The position numbers and the translations under genes were made by a program. A stretch of 50,780 nt of DNA, taken from contig CALXTE010000013.1 in the NCBI GenBank assembly GCA_944391345.1, positions 1 to 50,780 on the forward strand, read 5' to 3'. The DNA comes from an uncultured Alphaproteobacteria bacterium. GTDB taxonomy: Bacteria; Pseudomonadota; Alphaproteobacteria; RF32; CAG-239. Below are positions 34,499-43,770 of the stretch, piece by piece; position 1 is the first letter of the stretch; each line of letters starts with the position of its first letter. The notes beneath the pieces were generated by a model. The model did no database searches. It had not been told where the DNA came from and saw only the letters and a program-made list of their open reading frames with translations.

Positions 34499-35794
34499 TT
34501 AGCGGCCAATGCCTTGATATTCAAAGCCGGCTTCAATCGCTTGGTCTTTGTTGAGCAGATTGCGGCAGTCGACAATGACTTTTTGTTTCATCAACTTAGC
34601 AGCTTTTGAAAAATCTATATCTTTAAAATTGCTCCATTCGGTCAAAATAGCCAATACGTCAGCATCTTTCATAACCTCATACATATCTGAGGCATAAGAA
34701 ATTTTATCGCCGAGAATGAGGCGGGCATTGTCCATTGCCTTAGGATCATAGGCGGTTATCACTGCATTGCGCTGAATGAGCTCTTGCACGATTGACAGGG
34801 CCGGTGACATGCGGCAATCATCCGTTCCGTTCTTAAAAGCGAGGCCTAAAACGCCGATTTTGGACGAATCGGATTTTGCGGCTTTTATTATTTTTTCTGC
34901 CATTTGGCCATAGCGGGCTTCGTTTCCTTTGATTGTGGCTTCAATCAGCGATAAGTTAACACCGTTTTGGCGCGCCATATAGGCCATGGCGTTGGTATCT
35001 TTGGGAAAGCAGCTGCCGCCGTATCCGGGGCCGGGGTTTAAAAACTTGTTGCCAATGCGCGAATCAAGTCCCATGCCTTGGGCAACCTCAAAAACATCGG
35101 CGCCGGTTCTTTCACAGAAATTTGCCATCTCGTTGATATAATGAATCTTCATGGCCAAGAAGGCATTTGAGGCGTATTTGATTGTTTCTGAAGAGCGGCG
35201 TTTGACGCAGAGAATCGTCGTCTTGCCGGCAAAGGGCGTATAGAGCTGTTTGACAAGCCGGCAAGCGCGTTCCGAATTGGCGCCGATGATGATTCTGTCC
35301 GGATTAAAAAAGTCATGAATGGCATAGCCCTCACGCAAAAACTCGGGCAATGAAACAACATCGAAATCGGCCGTCGGATTTTTTTTGCGAATCAGGGTTT
35401 CGACATCATCACCGGTACCGACGGGAACGGTTGATTTTGTGGCTATGACCGTATAGCCGTTTAAGTATTCGGCAAGTTCGGTTGCGGCGGCATGAATGTA
35501 TTTCATGTCGGCTTCTTTAGTTATCGGGTGCGGCGGTGTGCCGACAGCAATTAAAACAATGTCAGCAGCGGAGACGCCTTCTTTTATTGATGTAGTAAAG
35601 CGAATCCGTTTTTGTGCGACATTTTTTTTGAAAAGTTCTTCAAGTCCGTCTTCAAAAATCGTGAGGATGCCATTGTTTAAGCGCTCTATTTTAGAAGGGT
35701 CACGATCTATGCAAATCACCTCATTTCCGAGTTCAGCCAAACCTACGCCGGTCGGTAATCCGACATAGCCCGTTCCGATAATTGCAACTTTCAT
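34499..35794 (-). CDS. ugd: UDP-glucose 6-dehydrogenase
   Basis: A protein of 431 residues that oxidises UDP-glucose to UDP-glucuronate with two NAD+. The N-terminal NAD-binding motif is IGTGYVGLPTGVGLAELG; the catalytic Cys is in GPGYGGSCFPKDT (about residue 261). The central helix and C-terminal UDP-binding domain are typical. UDP-glucuronate feeds polysaccharide or lipid A modification; no other polysaccharide genes are visible nearby. Confidence 0.93.
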   Translation of the reverse strand: MKVAIIGTGYVGLPTGVGLAELGNEVICIDRDPSKIERLNNGILTIFEDGLEELFKKNVAQKRIRFTTSIKEGVSAADIVLIAVGTPPHPITKEADMKYIHAAATELAEYLNGYTVIATKSTVPVGTGDDVETLIRKKNPTADFDVVSLPEFLREGYAIHDFFNPDRIIIGANSERACRLVKQLYTPFAGKTTILCVKRRSSETIKYASNAFLAMKIHYINEMANFCERTGADVFEVAQGMGLDSRIGNKFLNPGPGYGGSCFPKDTNAMAYMARQNGVNLSLIEATIKGNEARYGQMAEKIIKAAKSDSSKIGVLGLAFKNGTDDCRMSPALSIVQELIQRNAVITAYDPKAMDNARLILGDKISYASDMYEVMKDADVLAILTEWSNFKDIDFSKAAKLMKQKVIVDCRNLLNKDQAIEAGFEYQGIGR

Positions 35795-35823
35795 GGCAGT
35801 CCTTTCTTCCTTGTGGGAAAAAA

Positions 35824-37287
35824 TTATTTTGATTCCAGCTTTTGTTTTAAGTCTTGACCGGTCTTAACATAATTGCCAACGGCAACGGCGGCTTTTTTAG
35901 GCATAGCTAAGCAGCCGGGGCCGGCAACGCAACCGCCTTCACAGCACATGACTTCAATCATGTTGTTGTCACAGCCTTTGAGTGCGTAGCGCTTAAGAAG
36001 TTTAAGGCTTTCTTTGGTTAAGCCGTCAATTGCCTCGGTTCTGATTTCTATTTTGTCTTCAACCAAAGACTTTACAGCTCCGGCAACGCCACCTGTAACC
36101 GGAAATTGGCGTCCCTGATAGTATGAGATTTTGGTAAATTCTTCGGCCGGAGAAGTGGCAACGTCTATTTCGTCAGCTTCAAACATGGCGCCTAATTCTT
36201 CAAAGGTGATAACATAATCCACAAATGGGTCTGATTCGGCTTCAACACGTTTGGCATAGCAAGGACCGACGAAAACGGTGGTGTATTCCGGATGTTCATT
36301 TTTGATTTGTTCGGCAGCGTAATACATTGGGGTATGCGTGTCTGATACATAATGAGCAATTTCCGGAATCGCGGTTTTGGCGGCGCGGAAGTATGCCGGA
36401 CAGCAAGAGGTAGTCATGAATTTTTCGCCTTTTTCCATACGCTCGATGAATTCGGCAGCCTCTTTTTCGGTGGTAATGTCGGCGCCGACGGCAACTTCAA
36501 AGACATCAGCAAAACCGAGTTTTTTCATGGCTCCAATCAGGTTGTTAATCGTACCGCCGAATTGGCCGACAACGGCCGGAGCCAGCATGGCGGCAACTTT
36601 TTTGCCTTCGTCTTTAATGGCTTTGAGAACATCAATCATTTGATAGGGTTCTACGATGGCGCCAAAGGGGCAAGAACGCAAGCATTTGCCGCAAGAAATG
36701 CATCTTTCGGCATCAATGTGTTCTTTGCCAAACTCGTCTTTGGTAATTGCACCGACCGGGCAAGAATCTTCGCAAGGAACCGGAACTTTGATGATGGCAT
36801 TATAAGGGCAGCTGTTAAAGCAGATGCCGCAGTTGATGCATAAGTCCGGATTAATGTGGGCGCGGTTTTCCGGGGTGAAGGAAATGGCGCCTTTGGGGCA
36901 GTTTACCTGACAGGGGCGGGCAACACAGCCACGGCAATAGTTGGTGACAACGTGTTGTTGTTTCATGCAGGCTTGGCAGGCAACATTAATAACGGAGAGT
37001 TTGCTCGGCAAGAGTTTTTCTCTCTTCAAGGCTTCTTGGCCATATTCGTTCAAAGATTTATTTTTGCCTTCTTCATCAGCCGGAGAAAAACCCATGACAG
37101 CCATGGCAATATTTTTTACAATCTCTCGGTCGATATCAATTGATGCGTGATAAAAAAACGAACCGTCCGGCATAATCTCGGATGGAATCGCATCTGCATT
37201 TTTGAAACGGTCTTTGATAAAGCTTTGAGCTACTTTTACGATAATTTGATTACGAATGGGAGCCACGTTGTTTTTCTGTGGTAACAT
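35824..37287 (-). CDS. Monomeric [FeFe]-hydrogenase, group B-like
   Basis: A protein of 487 residues, cytoplasmic. The N-terminal half holds ferredoxin-type [4Fe-4S] motifs (around CRGCVARPCQVNCP, CINCGICFNSCP and CISCGKCLRSCP). The H-cluster domain follows, with TTSCCPAYF (L1), FVGPCYAKRVEAE (L2) and VMCCEGGCVAGPG (L3). L1 to L3 differ from the classical group A signatures (TSCCPGW, MPCxxKxxE), matching the group B enzymes of fermentative anaerobes, whose physiological direction (H2 evolution, uptake or sensing) is not settled. No hydEFG maturation genes occur in the window. It is transcribed alone or with ugd (29 nt away). Confidence 0.9.
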   Translation of the reverse strand: MLPQKNNVAPIRNQIIVKVAQSFIKDRFKNADAIPSEIMPDGSFFYHASIDIDREIVKNIAMAVMGFSPADEEGKNKSLNEYGQEALKREKLLPSKLSVINVACQACMKQQHVVTNYCRGCVARPCQVNCPKGAISFTPENRAHINPDLCINCGICFNSCPYNAIIKVPVPCEDSCPVGAITKDEFGKEHIDAERCISCGKCLRSCPFGAIVEPYQMIDVLKAIKDEGKKVAAMLAPAVVGQFGGTINNLIGAMKKLGFADVFEVAVGADITTEKEAAEFIERMEKGEKFMTTSCCPAYFRAAKTAIPEIAHYVSDTHTPMYYAAEQIKNEHPEYTTVFVGPCYAKRVEAESDPFVDYVITFEELGAMFEADEIDVATSPAEEFTKISYYQGRQFPVTGGVAGAVKSLVEDKIEIRTEAIDGLTKESLKLLKRYALKGCDNNMIEVMCCEGGCVAGPGCLAMPKKAAVAVGNYVKTGQDLKQKLESK

Positions 37288-37400
37288 CTGCCAAAAATCC
37301 TCTATAAATTTATAATTACAAAAAATTCAAGATGATTATAACGAGGCTTAATTAAAAATCAATCAGTTTTTGATATTTTGCATGATGAGGAGAAGAATCC

Positions 37401-38318
37401 GTGCTTATTGAGACAATAATATTTTTTGAAGGCGTGATTGTGGCCGGTATCGCAATGAAAAATTTGCGGCTGGAAAGACAAGTTCGTCAGCATAATGAAA
37501 ATAATCGCAAAGCCTGCAAGATTGCGGCGGAATTTGCCCCTAAGGGAATTGGTGACAGTATATGGCATATTGTTCGTTTTTTTGAGAAAAAATATCCTCA
37601 TGTTAGGTTTGATGTTGTGGCAGAACGCACGTTTTTGCCAATAATGATGGAAAAGAAAAAGTTTGAGGATATGGTCATTAATCTGATCAAAAACGCGGCA
37701 GAAGCGGTAAACAAAGACGGCAAAGTTGTTATTAAAGCGCAAAGTGGCGGCGGATGGATGATGCTGGAGGTTTGTGATAATGGAAAAGGCATTACGCCGG
37801 CTTTGCAGAAAAAAATATTTTTACCAAAATACAGTACCAAAAAGAAGCGGCATAAAGGGCTTGGGTTATACTCGGTGAAGAAAGATTTGGAGGCTTGCGG
37901 CGGGCGTGTTGAGGTTATATCCGAATCTGGAAAAACAAGTTTTAGGGCTTTTGTGCCGCAAAGAAAAATTCAGGCGGTGGTGATTGAAGACGAGCCGGTT
38001 TTGAAGCAAATCTTGACCCTTATTTTAAAAAAAGCCGGTGTGCCGGTGGTGGCTTTCAGCCGGTTTGCGCAGATTGATTATCAACAAGTGGATGTTTTGT
38101 ATTTGGACATTATGCTGTGGGGAAAAAGTTGTCTTGCAGAATATGCAAAATTGCGGCAAAATAACCCAAATCTGATTATTATTTTTATCAGCGGAAGTGA
38201 GGCTCATGAGGGGCTTGAAGATATTTTGAGACAAGATAAGCGCGCGGCTTTGCTGCTTAAGCCTTATCATGAAAGCGAACCCGTGGATAAACTGATAAAT
38301 TTGTTAGCAAAAAATTAG
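37401..38318 (+). CDS. Histidine-kinase-like ATPase fused to receiver domain, no DHp domain
   Basis: A protein of 305 residues. One membrane segment lies at the N-terminus. The ATPase domain (about 75-195) has the N box NLIKNAAEAV, G1 box DNGKGI and G2 KGLGLYSV. The receiver domain (about 197-303) has the acidic pair VVIEDEP, the phospho-acceptor YLDIML and the Lys in LLKPY. A canonical His-containing dimerisation helix (DHp) is not visible: the segment between the membrane helix and N box lacks an H-E-[LI] motif. GTG start with AGGAG 8 nt upstream. It may use another protein's phosphotransfer domain. It precedes the two GGDEF/EAL-like proteins. Confidence 0.8.
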   Translation: MLIETIIFFEGVIVAGIAMKNLRLERQVRQHNENNRKACKIAAEFAPKGIGDSIWHIVRFFEKKYPHVRFDVVAERTFLPIMMEKKKFEDMVINLIKNAAEAVNKDGKVVIKAQSGGGWMMLEVCDNGKGITPALQKKIFLPKYSTKKKRHKGLGLYSVKKDLEACGGRVEVISESGKTSFRAFVPQRKIQAVVIEDEPVLKQILTLILKKAGVPVVAFSRFAQIDYQQVDVLYLDIMLWGKSCLAEYAKLRQNNPNLIIIFISGSEAHEGLEDILRQDKRAALLLKPYHESEPVDKLINLLAKN

Positions 38319-38372
38319 AAAATCTGTGATATTGTACAATGAGATATTGCGGATAATGGTTAATAGAAGAAG

Positions 38373-39653
38373 ATGGCTGCTAAACAAAAAAGTATATTAT
38401 CGGAAAAAATTTTGCTTGATGCGCTGGACAGAGTGGCGCGCAATCCGATGGGCTATACGGTTTTGTATGTTAATATTTCTCGTTTGAAACCGAAAAACAG
38501 GCATCCTCAGTTTGTAAAGATTATTGCGCGTTTATTCGATAGTGTGGTCGGAACCACAAAAGGCGTTATGTTTGTTTTGAGCAACGGTGATATTGCTATT
38601 TTGAGCAAAAATACGCCGCCCGAAGTTGTTGATGAAGCCGTTAAAAAGCTGCGGACAGGCTTGGCGGCAGATCCGATTTTATCTCATGATAGTCAAGACT
38701 TTGCCAAGGTTTATTCTTTTCCGATAGATTTTGCAAATTTTTATTATAAAATTGAGCAGTTGCAGGCGCAGCATCTTAATGCTGTTGCCGAGCAAAAAGT
38801 GCTAAAGCGTCCCTTGAAGGCCGAAGAAGTTGACAGCGTGATTGAACGGCTTGACGTGATTGATATTTCTGAACTGGTGAAAAGGCAAAGTGTTTTGGAA
38901 GCCGGAAATGACGGCAGCTTTCATGTTTATATGCAAGAGTTTTTTGTGGCGGTCAAAGATTTGGCACCATATTTTCCCGAAAATTTGGATTTGACCGCTG
39001 ATCGATGGTTGTTTCAATATTTGACCCAAGTTTTGGATAAAAAAACTTTATCGGCTTTTGAATATGCCGAACTTGAGCAATGGCCGCAAAAAATCAGTAT
39101 CAACTTGAATTTGGCTTCGGTTTTTTCTAAAGAGTTTGTGCAGTTTGCCAAGAATTTTTTGAAGCCGGAGCAGACGGTTGTGGTTGAAGTGCAGATGATG
39201 GATGTGCTCAATAATTTGTCGCAATATAATGAAACCAAAGAGATTTTGCACAAAGGCGGGCATAGGTTGTTGATCGATTCTTTGAATCCCAAGTCCTTGG
39301 AGATGATTAATTTAGAGCAGCTGCAACCCGATATGATTAAGCTTTTTTGGGAGCCTTTGATGGCTTATGAAACGGATAATCAGAGCATTAAAGAGGCGAT
39401 TGAAAAGCTCGGTGCAAAAAATGTTATTTTGGCCAAGTGTGATTCGCAAGAAGCTTTGAAATGGGGCCTGAAATATGGAATTTCGGTTTTTCAAGGGCCG
39501 TTTATGGATAATATTGAAGCAGCCTTAATTCGTAAAAGTTGTCCCTTGTCCAATAAGTGCACTTCTTTGGAATGTCTAAAGCGGCATCGGCTTTTGCGCG
39601 GGCGCTTGCGTCATGAATGCGGTGCAATCGAAAATCTTGAGAAATTGTTGTGA
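38373..39653 (+). CDS. Degenerate GGDEF/EAL-like protein, copy 1
   Basis: A protein of 426 residues, cytoplasmic. The N-terminal ~130 residues resemble a GGDEF fold in which the signature is replaced (SNGDIAIL). The C-terminal half (about 185-400) resembles an EAL domain: SINLNLASVFS, VVVEVQMMD, and LLIDSLNPKSLEMINLEQLQPDMIKL in the place of the DDFG...D.IK segment. Active-site residues for c-di-GMP hydrolysis (the EAL Glu and the DD pair) are missing, so it is most likely a c-di-GMP sensor or scaffold rather than an enzyme. A Cys-rich C-terminus (CPLSNKC...C) could bind metal. It is followed by a paralog 7 nt downstream. Confidence 0.75.
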   Translation: MAAKQKSILSEKILLDALDRVARNPMGYTVLYVNISRLKPKNRHPQFVKIIARLFDSVVGTTKGVMFVLSNGDIAILSKNTPPEVVDEAVKKLRTGLAADPILSHDSQDFAKVYSFPIDFANFYYKIEQLQAQHLNAVAEQKVLKRPLKAEEVDSVIERLDVIDISELVKRQSVLEAGNDGSFHVYMQEFFVAVKDLAPYFPENLDLTADRWLFQYLTQVLDKKTLSAFEYAELEQWPQKISINLNLASVFSKEFVQFAKNFLKPEQTVVVEVQMMDVLNNLSQYNETKEILHKGGHRLLIDSLNPKSLEMINLEQLQPDMIKLFWEPLMAYETDNQSIKEAIEKLGAKNVILAKCDSQEALKWGLKYGISVFQGPFMDNIEAALIRKSCPLSNKCTSLECLKRHRLLRGRLRHECGAIENLEKLL

Positions 39654-39660
39654 GGGGGCT

Positions 39661-40962
39661 ATGTTTTTCTTTAATCGAAATAATAAAAAAAACGAAAAGA
39701 GCAAGCCACAGCAGCTGTCTGCTGCGCCCGAAGTTAAAAAAGACGTGTTGATTAATGATTATGTCGGGCGGTTGAAGGACAGAGATAATTATCGAGCTCT
39801 ATATTTAAGTACAAGCAAGCTTAGTGAAGCAAATCAGAAGTATTTGTCTCGGCAGTCTTTGGTTGAGACTTTTGATGTGGTTTCAGCCAAAGGTGAAGGC
39901 GAAATTTTTGGCTTGCCTAATGATGATATGGTTATTATCTATAATAAAAAAATGGAAGAAGAAATTTTGGCTTGCCTGATTAAGGTGCACTATATCTTTC
40001 ATGATGATCCATTAATAAAAGATTCTTTTGATTTGGAAAAGGTTGGGTTTGTTACCTATTATGATTTGGACGGCCGTTTTCAATCGGCAATAGATAATGC
40101 CATGAAGGCGGCGGCTGAGCAAAGTTTTTCGGCTCTTAGAAAAAAAACATCGACCGATAAAACCTCAGAGTGGCGAATTGTTAAACCTCAGGTTAAAAAG
40201 CTTAGACGTGAGTTGACACCGGCGTTGCTCGGAAAAATTCAAAAAGCATTGTCAATGACTGATTTTGCCAGCTTAATTCGTCGACAGTCCGTGTGTGCCA
40301 TTATCGGAAAATCATCTCCTCAGGTTTTGTTTGATGAGGCTTATGTAGCGATTAGTGATTTGCGAGATATGCTTTTGCCTGATTTAGATTTTACGGCGAA
40401 TCCGTGGCTGTTTTTGGCTTTGGCCGGTACGCTTGATAAAAGAGTTTTGGAACATGTCAGTCAACATGATGACGGCGCTTTGACCAGTAATTTTAGTTTG
40501 AATCTTAATGTTTCAACCATATTGTCTGATGAGTTTTTAGCATTTGATGATGGGATTAATACAGCTACACGCTCGACCATTGTGTTAGAATTGCAGTTGG
40601 TTGATATTTTCAGTGATATAAAGGCCTATATGCTGGCAAAGACATTTGCTCAGTACCGTGGTTATAAGATTTGTATTGACGGTATTACGGTTGATAAGCT
40701 GAAATATATTAATCGGCAAAATCTGGATGCGGATCTTATTAAGATTATTTGGCATCCGAGTTTTATGGATGTTATTCACGAAGACAAGCATTTTATGGAT
40801 TATGTAAACCGTGCCGAACGCGCCAAGATGATTTTGTGTCGCGTGGATGATCCGGCTGCGGTTGAGGTGGGAAATTCGCTGGGGATTAATATGTATCAAG
40901 GCTTTTATATTCAGCGTTTGCTTAATAGTTTGCCGGATAAAACAATTTATAGCCTAAGATGA
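39661..40962 (+). CDS. Degenerate GGDEF/EAL-like protein, copy 2
   Basis: A protein of 433 residues, similar in plan to the preceding protein: a GGDEF-like region with no GGDEF signature and an EAL-like C-terminal half (FSLNLNVSTILSDEFLAF, IVLELQLVDIF, KICIDGITVDKLKYINRQ, DLIKIIW). Catalytic residues are again missing. The chosen ATG at 39661 follows GAGGGGG; a start at 39613 would overlap the previous gene. Its stop overlaps the prmC start by 4 nt. Tandem duplication of a non-catalytic c-di-GMP-like domain is inferred. Confidence 0.75.
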   Translation: MFFFNRNNKKNEKSKPQQLSAAPEVKKDVLINDYVGRLKDRDNYRALYLSTSKLSEANQKYLSRQSLVETFDVVSAKGEGEIFGLPNDDMVIIYNKKMEEEILACLIKVHYIFHDDPLIKDSFDLEKVGFVTYYDLDGRFQSAIDNAMKAAAEQSFSALRKKTSTDKTSEWRIVKPQVKKLRRELTPALLGKIQKALSMTDFASLIRRQSVCAIIGKSSPQVLFDEAYVAISDLRDMLLPDLDFTANPWLFLALAGTLDKRVLEHVSQHDDGALTSNFSLNLNVSTILSDEFLAFDDGINTATRSTIVLELQLVDIFSDIKAYMLAKTFAQYRGYKICIDGITVDKLKYINRQNLDADLIKIIWHPSFMDVIHEDKHFMDYVNRAERAKMILCRVDDPAAVEVGNSLGINMYQGFYIQRLLNSLPDKTIYSLR

Positions 40963-41804
40963 TAGATATAGCTTTTGAACAAGTCGTTAAACAATTGGTC
41001 GGGAAAGTTGATTCGCCGCGATTAGAGGCGCGAATGGTGCTTGCTTTTGTGTTGGGAAAAGACTGTGATGACATCGGTAGCGGGGTGTTTGATTTAACCG
41101 ATGAGCAAAGCAAATGTCTGGAGCATATTCTTCAGAAAAGAATCGAGGGTGCTCCTTTGGATAAATTGCTCGGTGAAAAAGATTTTTATAAATATCGCTT
41201 TAAGGTGAGCGAAGATGTCTTATCTCCGCGGCCTGACACGGAAATTTTGGTGGAAGCGGCCGGAAAATTAATCTTTCAGAACAAAATGGAAAAAGTTATT
41301 GATTTGGGCACAGGGTCGGGCTGCATTTTGTTATCGTTGTTAGCTGATTTTCCGTCTTTGAGCGGTGCGGGGGTTGATGCTTCGGAAAAAGCTTTGGTAA
41401 TAGCTGCCGAGAATGCTAAGCGGTTGGGGATTGAAAGTCGTTGTCGGCTGATGAATTTGAGCTGGTTTGATGATGATTTTGTGCAAAAAACCGGTGCGAA
41501 ATATGATATGATTGTATCGAATCCGCCTTATATTCCGCATAGTGATATTGATGCTTTAGAAGTTTGTGTTAAAAGCTATGATCCTTTGAGTGCGCTTGAT
41601 GGCGGTGAAGATGGTTATGATCATTATCGAAAGATTGCCGAAGTTGCTCCAAAAATTTTGCGCAAAGGCGGATATATCTTGCTCGAAGGGGGAATTAATC
41701 AGGCTCAAGAAATCAGAAATATTTTTGAAAAACAAGGATTTGTTTGGTTTCAAACTTTGAAGGATTTGGGCGGAATTGAACGTTGCATAATTTTGAAAAA
41801 ATAA
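40959..41804 (+). CDS. prmC: Peptide chain release factor N5-glutamine methyltransferase
   Basis: A protein of 281 residues that methylates the GGQ glutamine of release factors RF1 and RF2. The N-terminal helical domain recognises the factor; the SAM-binding motif is DLGTGSGCILLSLLADFP (about 109-126), and the catalytic motif is SNPPYIP (about 187). Translation is coupled to the preceding EAL-like gene by a 4-nt overlap. prfA is not adjacent in this window. Confidence 0.95.
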   Translation: MIDIAFEQVVKQLVGKVDSPRLEARMVLAFVLGKDCDDIGSGVFDLTDEQSKCLEHILQKRIEGAPLDKLLGEKDFYKYRFKVSEDVLSPRPDTEILVEAAGKLIFQNKMEKVIDLGTGSGCILLSLLADFPSLSGAGVDASEKALVIAAENAKRLGIESRCRLMNLSWFDDDFVQKTGAKYDMIVSNPPYIPHSDIDALEVCVKSYDPLSALDGGEDGYDHYRKIAEVAPKILRKGGYILLEGGINQAQEIRNIFEKQGFVWFQTLKDLGGIERCIILKK

Positions 41805-41958
41805 ATTGCAAATTAAAAATTATTATGTATTATAAGCGTGAAAGTACTTGTTTTTTTAAGGTTTGGTACTAAGAATTTTTTCCCAAAATAACTTATTTTT
41901 TTTATCGCTTAGGAAAAGATTTTCGTGTAGAAATCATTACTCGAATTATGGATTAAAT

Positions 41959-42468
41959 ATGAAAAAATTAAATAATAAATATCGCAACAATAATTTTAAC
42001 AATCAAGTCTATTCCCTGAATTATAAATTTGACAGTACTAGTCCGGCCGGAAAAATTACCGGAACGGCGCTGGATTTGATTAAGAGATATAATGATTTGG
42101 CAAAAGACAGTGTCAGCAATAATGATTATGTTACGGCAGAGGTTTATCGCCAATATGCTGAACATTATCGTAAAATTGTGACCGAGATTAATGAAAAGAA
42201 AATGCAGCGCAACAACTTTAATCATGATGCCGAAAATGCCGTTGAAACCAATGTTGCCGAAAAACAAGTTGCCGAGAATGATAATGGTACTGAATCTCAG
42301 TCCGCAGAGGCTGTTAATGCGCCGGTAGAAGACGCTCCGGCGGTTGAGAAAAAAGCTTTTACGGTTATTGAAATTTCTGATGCGCCGAAAGCTGAAAGCG
42401 AATCTGCTCCGGCTCCGAAGAAAAGAGTTTATCGCCGTAAGAGCGCTGCGGTTGCCGCTGAAGTTTAG
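41959..42468 (+). CDS. DUF4167 family protein
   Basis: A protein of 169 residues. The N-terminus is Asn/Lys-rich; the conserved segment (about 17-65) SAPAGKITGTALDLIKRYNDLAKD-like, followed by DYVTAEVYRQYAEHYRKIV, matches DUF4167, which is almost restricted to Alphaproteobacteria and commonly follows prmC. The C-terminal half is an Ala/Glu-rich low-complexity tail ending in Lys/Arg residues, suggesting RNA or nucleic-acid binding. The ATG at 41959 is chosen; the frame extends further upstream without homology. Confidence 0.85.
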   Translation: MKKLNNKYRNNNFNNQVYSLNYKFDSTSPAGKITGTALDLIKRYNDLAKDSVSNNDYVTAEVYRQYAEHYRKIVTEINEKKMQRNNFNHDAENAVETNVAEKQVAENDNGTESQSAEAVNAPVEDAPAVEKKAFTVIEISDAPKAESESAPAPKKRVYRRKSAAVAAEV

Positions 42469-42508
42469 TCCTCAAGTTTAACATACACAAAGAGGTGGGG
42501 AGGAAAAA

Positions 42509-43678
42509 GTGTATTTTTTTATTGCTTTTTTTGTGGTTGTTTTATCCGCCTCTTTAATTACCATTCGGGTGTTGTGCGCTTATAGCGATTATTCTATTTG
42601 GCTCAAGTGGGGCGTGTCTTTGCTGGTGGTTTCCGGCTGGACGGCACCGCTTATCTTGGGGCTGATTCGGCGTTGTCATTGGCTGGAGGGGCAAAGCTAT
42701 GCTCTGGTCAATGATGTTTTATATGCGTTGTTTGGCTTTGTTTTTTTGCTGTTTTGCGTGTTGCTGGTCAGAGATTTCTTGTGGTTTGGAATACACAAGA
42801 TTGCACAGTTGTGCGGAAAGCCGTCTTCTTTTTTAGATCCGATGAATGGGGTTTTGATTAATCGCGCAAATGTTGCGGCGGTTATCTTGTGCGGATTACT
42901 GGCGGTATGGGGCTTGTATGAAGGGCATAAGACACCGCCGATTAAAGAGGTTGTGCTTTATAGCGACAAAATTAAGCAACCGGTGGATATTGTCGTTTTG
43001 AATGATTTGCACGCTAATCGGACAACATCTGATAAACGGCTTAAAAAGTTAGTGGCGCAGATTAAAGGGTTGCGGCCGGAAATCGTGGTAATGCCTGGAG
43101 ATGTGATTGATGACCGCGTCGGGGTTATGGCTGCCAAAGCAGAGATTTTGAAAGAAATCCGTGGAAAGTATGGAACTTTTCTCTCTTTGGGAAATCATGA
43201 ATTTTATTCAGGTCTGAATTCTTGGGTGCCAAAGTTTAATGAACTGGGTTTTCAGCTTTTGTATAATACCGGTCAATATATTCCGGAGCTGAATATTTTT
43301 GTGGGCGGGATTCCTGATTATAATTCGGTTAAAGGGGCGCCGGCCGAGCTGAAAGCCGATATTTATCGTTTGTTGAGTGACCGTAAAGAAGATAGCTATA
43401 AAATTTTGTTATCTCATAGTCCGGCCTTTGCTGACAGGTTGTATAAAAATGCTGTTGATTTGATTATATCGGGGCATACGCATGGGGGACAGATTTATCC
43501 GTTTCATCATTTGGTGAAGGCGGCTAATCATTATCTTTCGGGGTTGTACAAGGTTAAAGGCATGGATTTGTATGTGTCTAACGGCTATGGTACTTGGGGG
43601 CCGATGATGCGGTTGTTTGCGCCGTCAGAACTGACTTTAATTCGTCTGATGCCGCAAGAAAATAAACAGGATAAATAA
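42509..43678 (+). CDS. Membrane-anchored metallophosphoesterase
   Basis: A protein of 389 residues. Three to four N-terminal membrane segments (about 1-135) are followed by a calcineurin-like phosphoesterase domain: DLHANR (metal ligands), MPGDVIDD, GNHEFY, SHSP and GHTHGGQIYP. Members act on lipid or nucleotide phosphates at the inner membrane. GTG start preceded by GAGGTGGGGAGG. Substrate unknown; UDP-diacylglucosamine hydrolases have a different fold arrangement, so this is left as generic. Confidence 0.85.
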   Translation: MYFFIAFFVVVLSASLITIRVLCAYSDYSIWLKWGVSLLVVSGWTAPLILGLIRRCHWLEGQSYALVNDVLYALFGFVFLLFCVLLVRDFLWFGIHKIAQLCGKPSSFLDPMNGVLINRANVAAVILCGLLAVWGLYEGHKTPPIKEVVLYSDKIKQPVDIVVLNDLHANRTTSDKRLKKLVAQIKGLRPEIVVMPGDVIDDRVGVMAAKAEILKEIRGKYGTFLSLGNHEFYSGLNSWVPKFNELGFQLLYNTGQYIPELNIFVGGIPDYNSVKGAPAELKADIYRLLSDRKEDSYKILLSHSPAFADRLYKNAVDLIISGHTHGGQIYPFHHLVKAANHYLSGLYKVKGMDLYVSNGYGTWGPMMRLFAPSELTLIRLMPQENKQDK

Positions 43679-43701
43679 AAAATTTCTAATATTTATTGAT
43701 T

Positions 43702-43729
43702 TTGACCTCATGGCGTTCTTATATATTAA
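43702..43729 (+). promoter_or_regulatory. Putative promoter of clpB
   Basis: TTGACC and TATTAA are separated by 16 nt, about 40 nt upstream of the clpB ATG. No clear sigma32 (heat-shock) signature was seen. Confidence 0.4.
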
Positions 43730-43770
43730 AGGGAACAAGAATTTTTTAGATAACAAAAAGGTGAGGCAAA

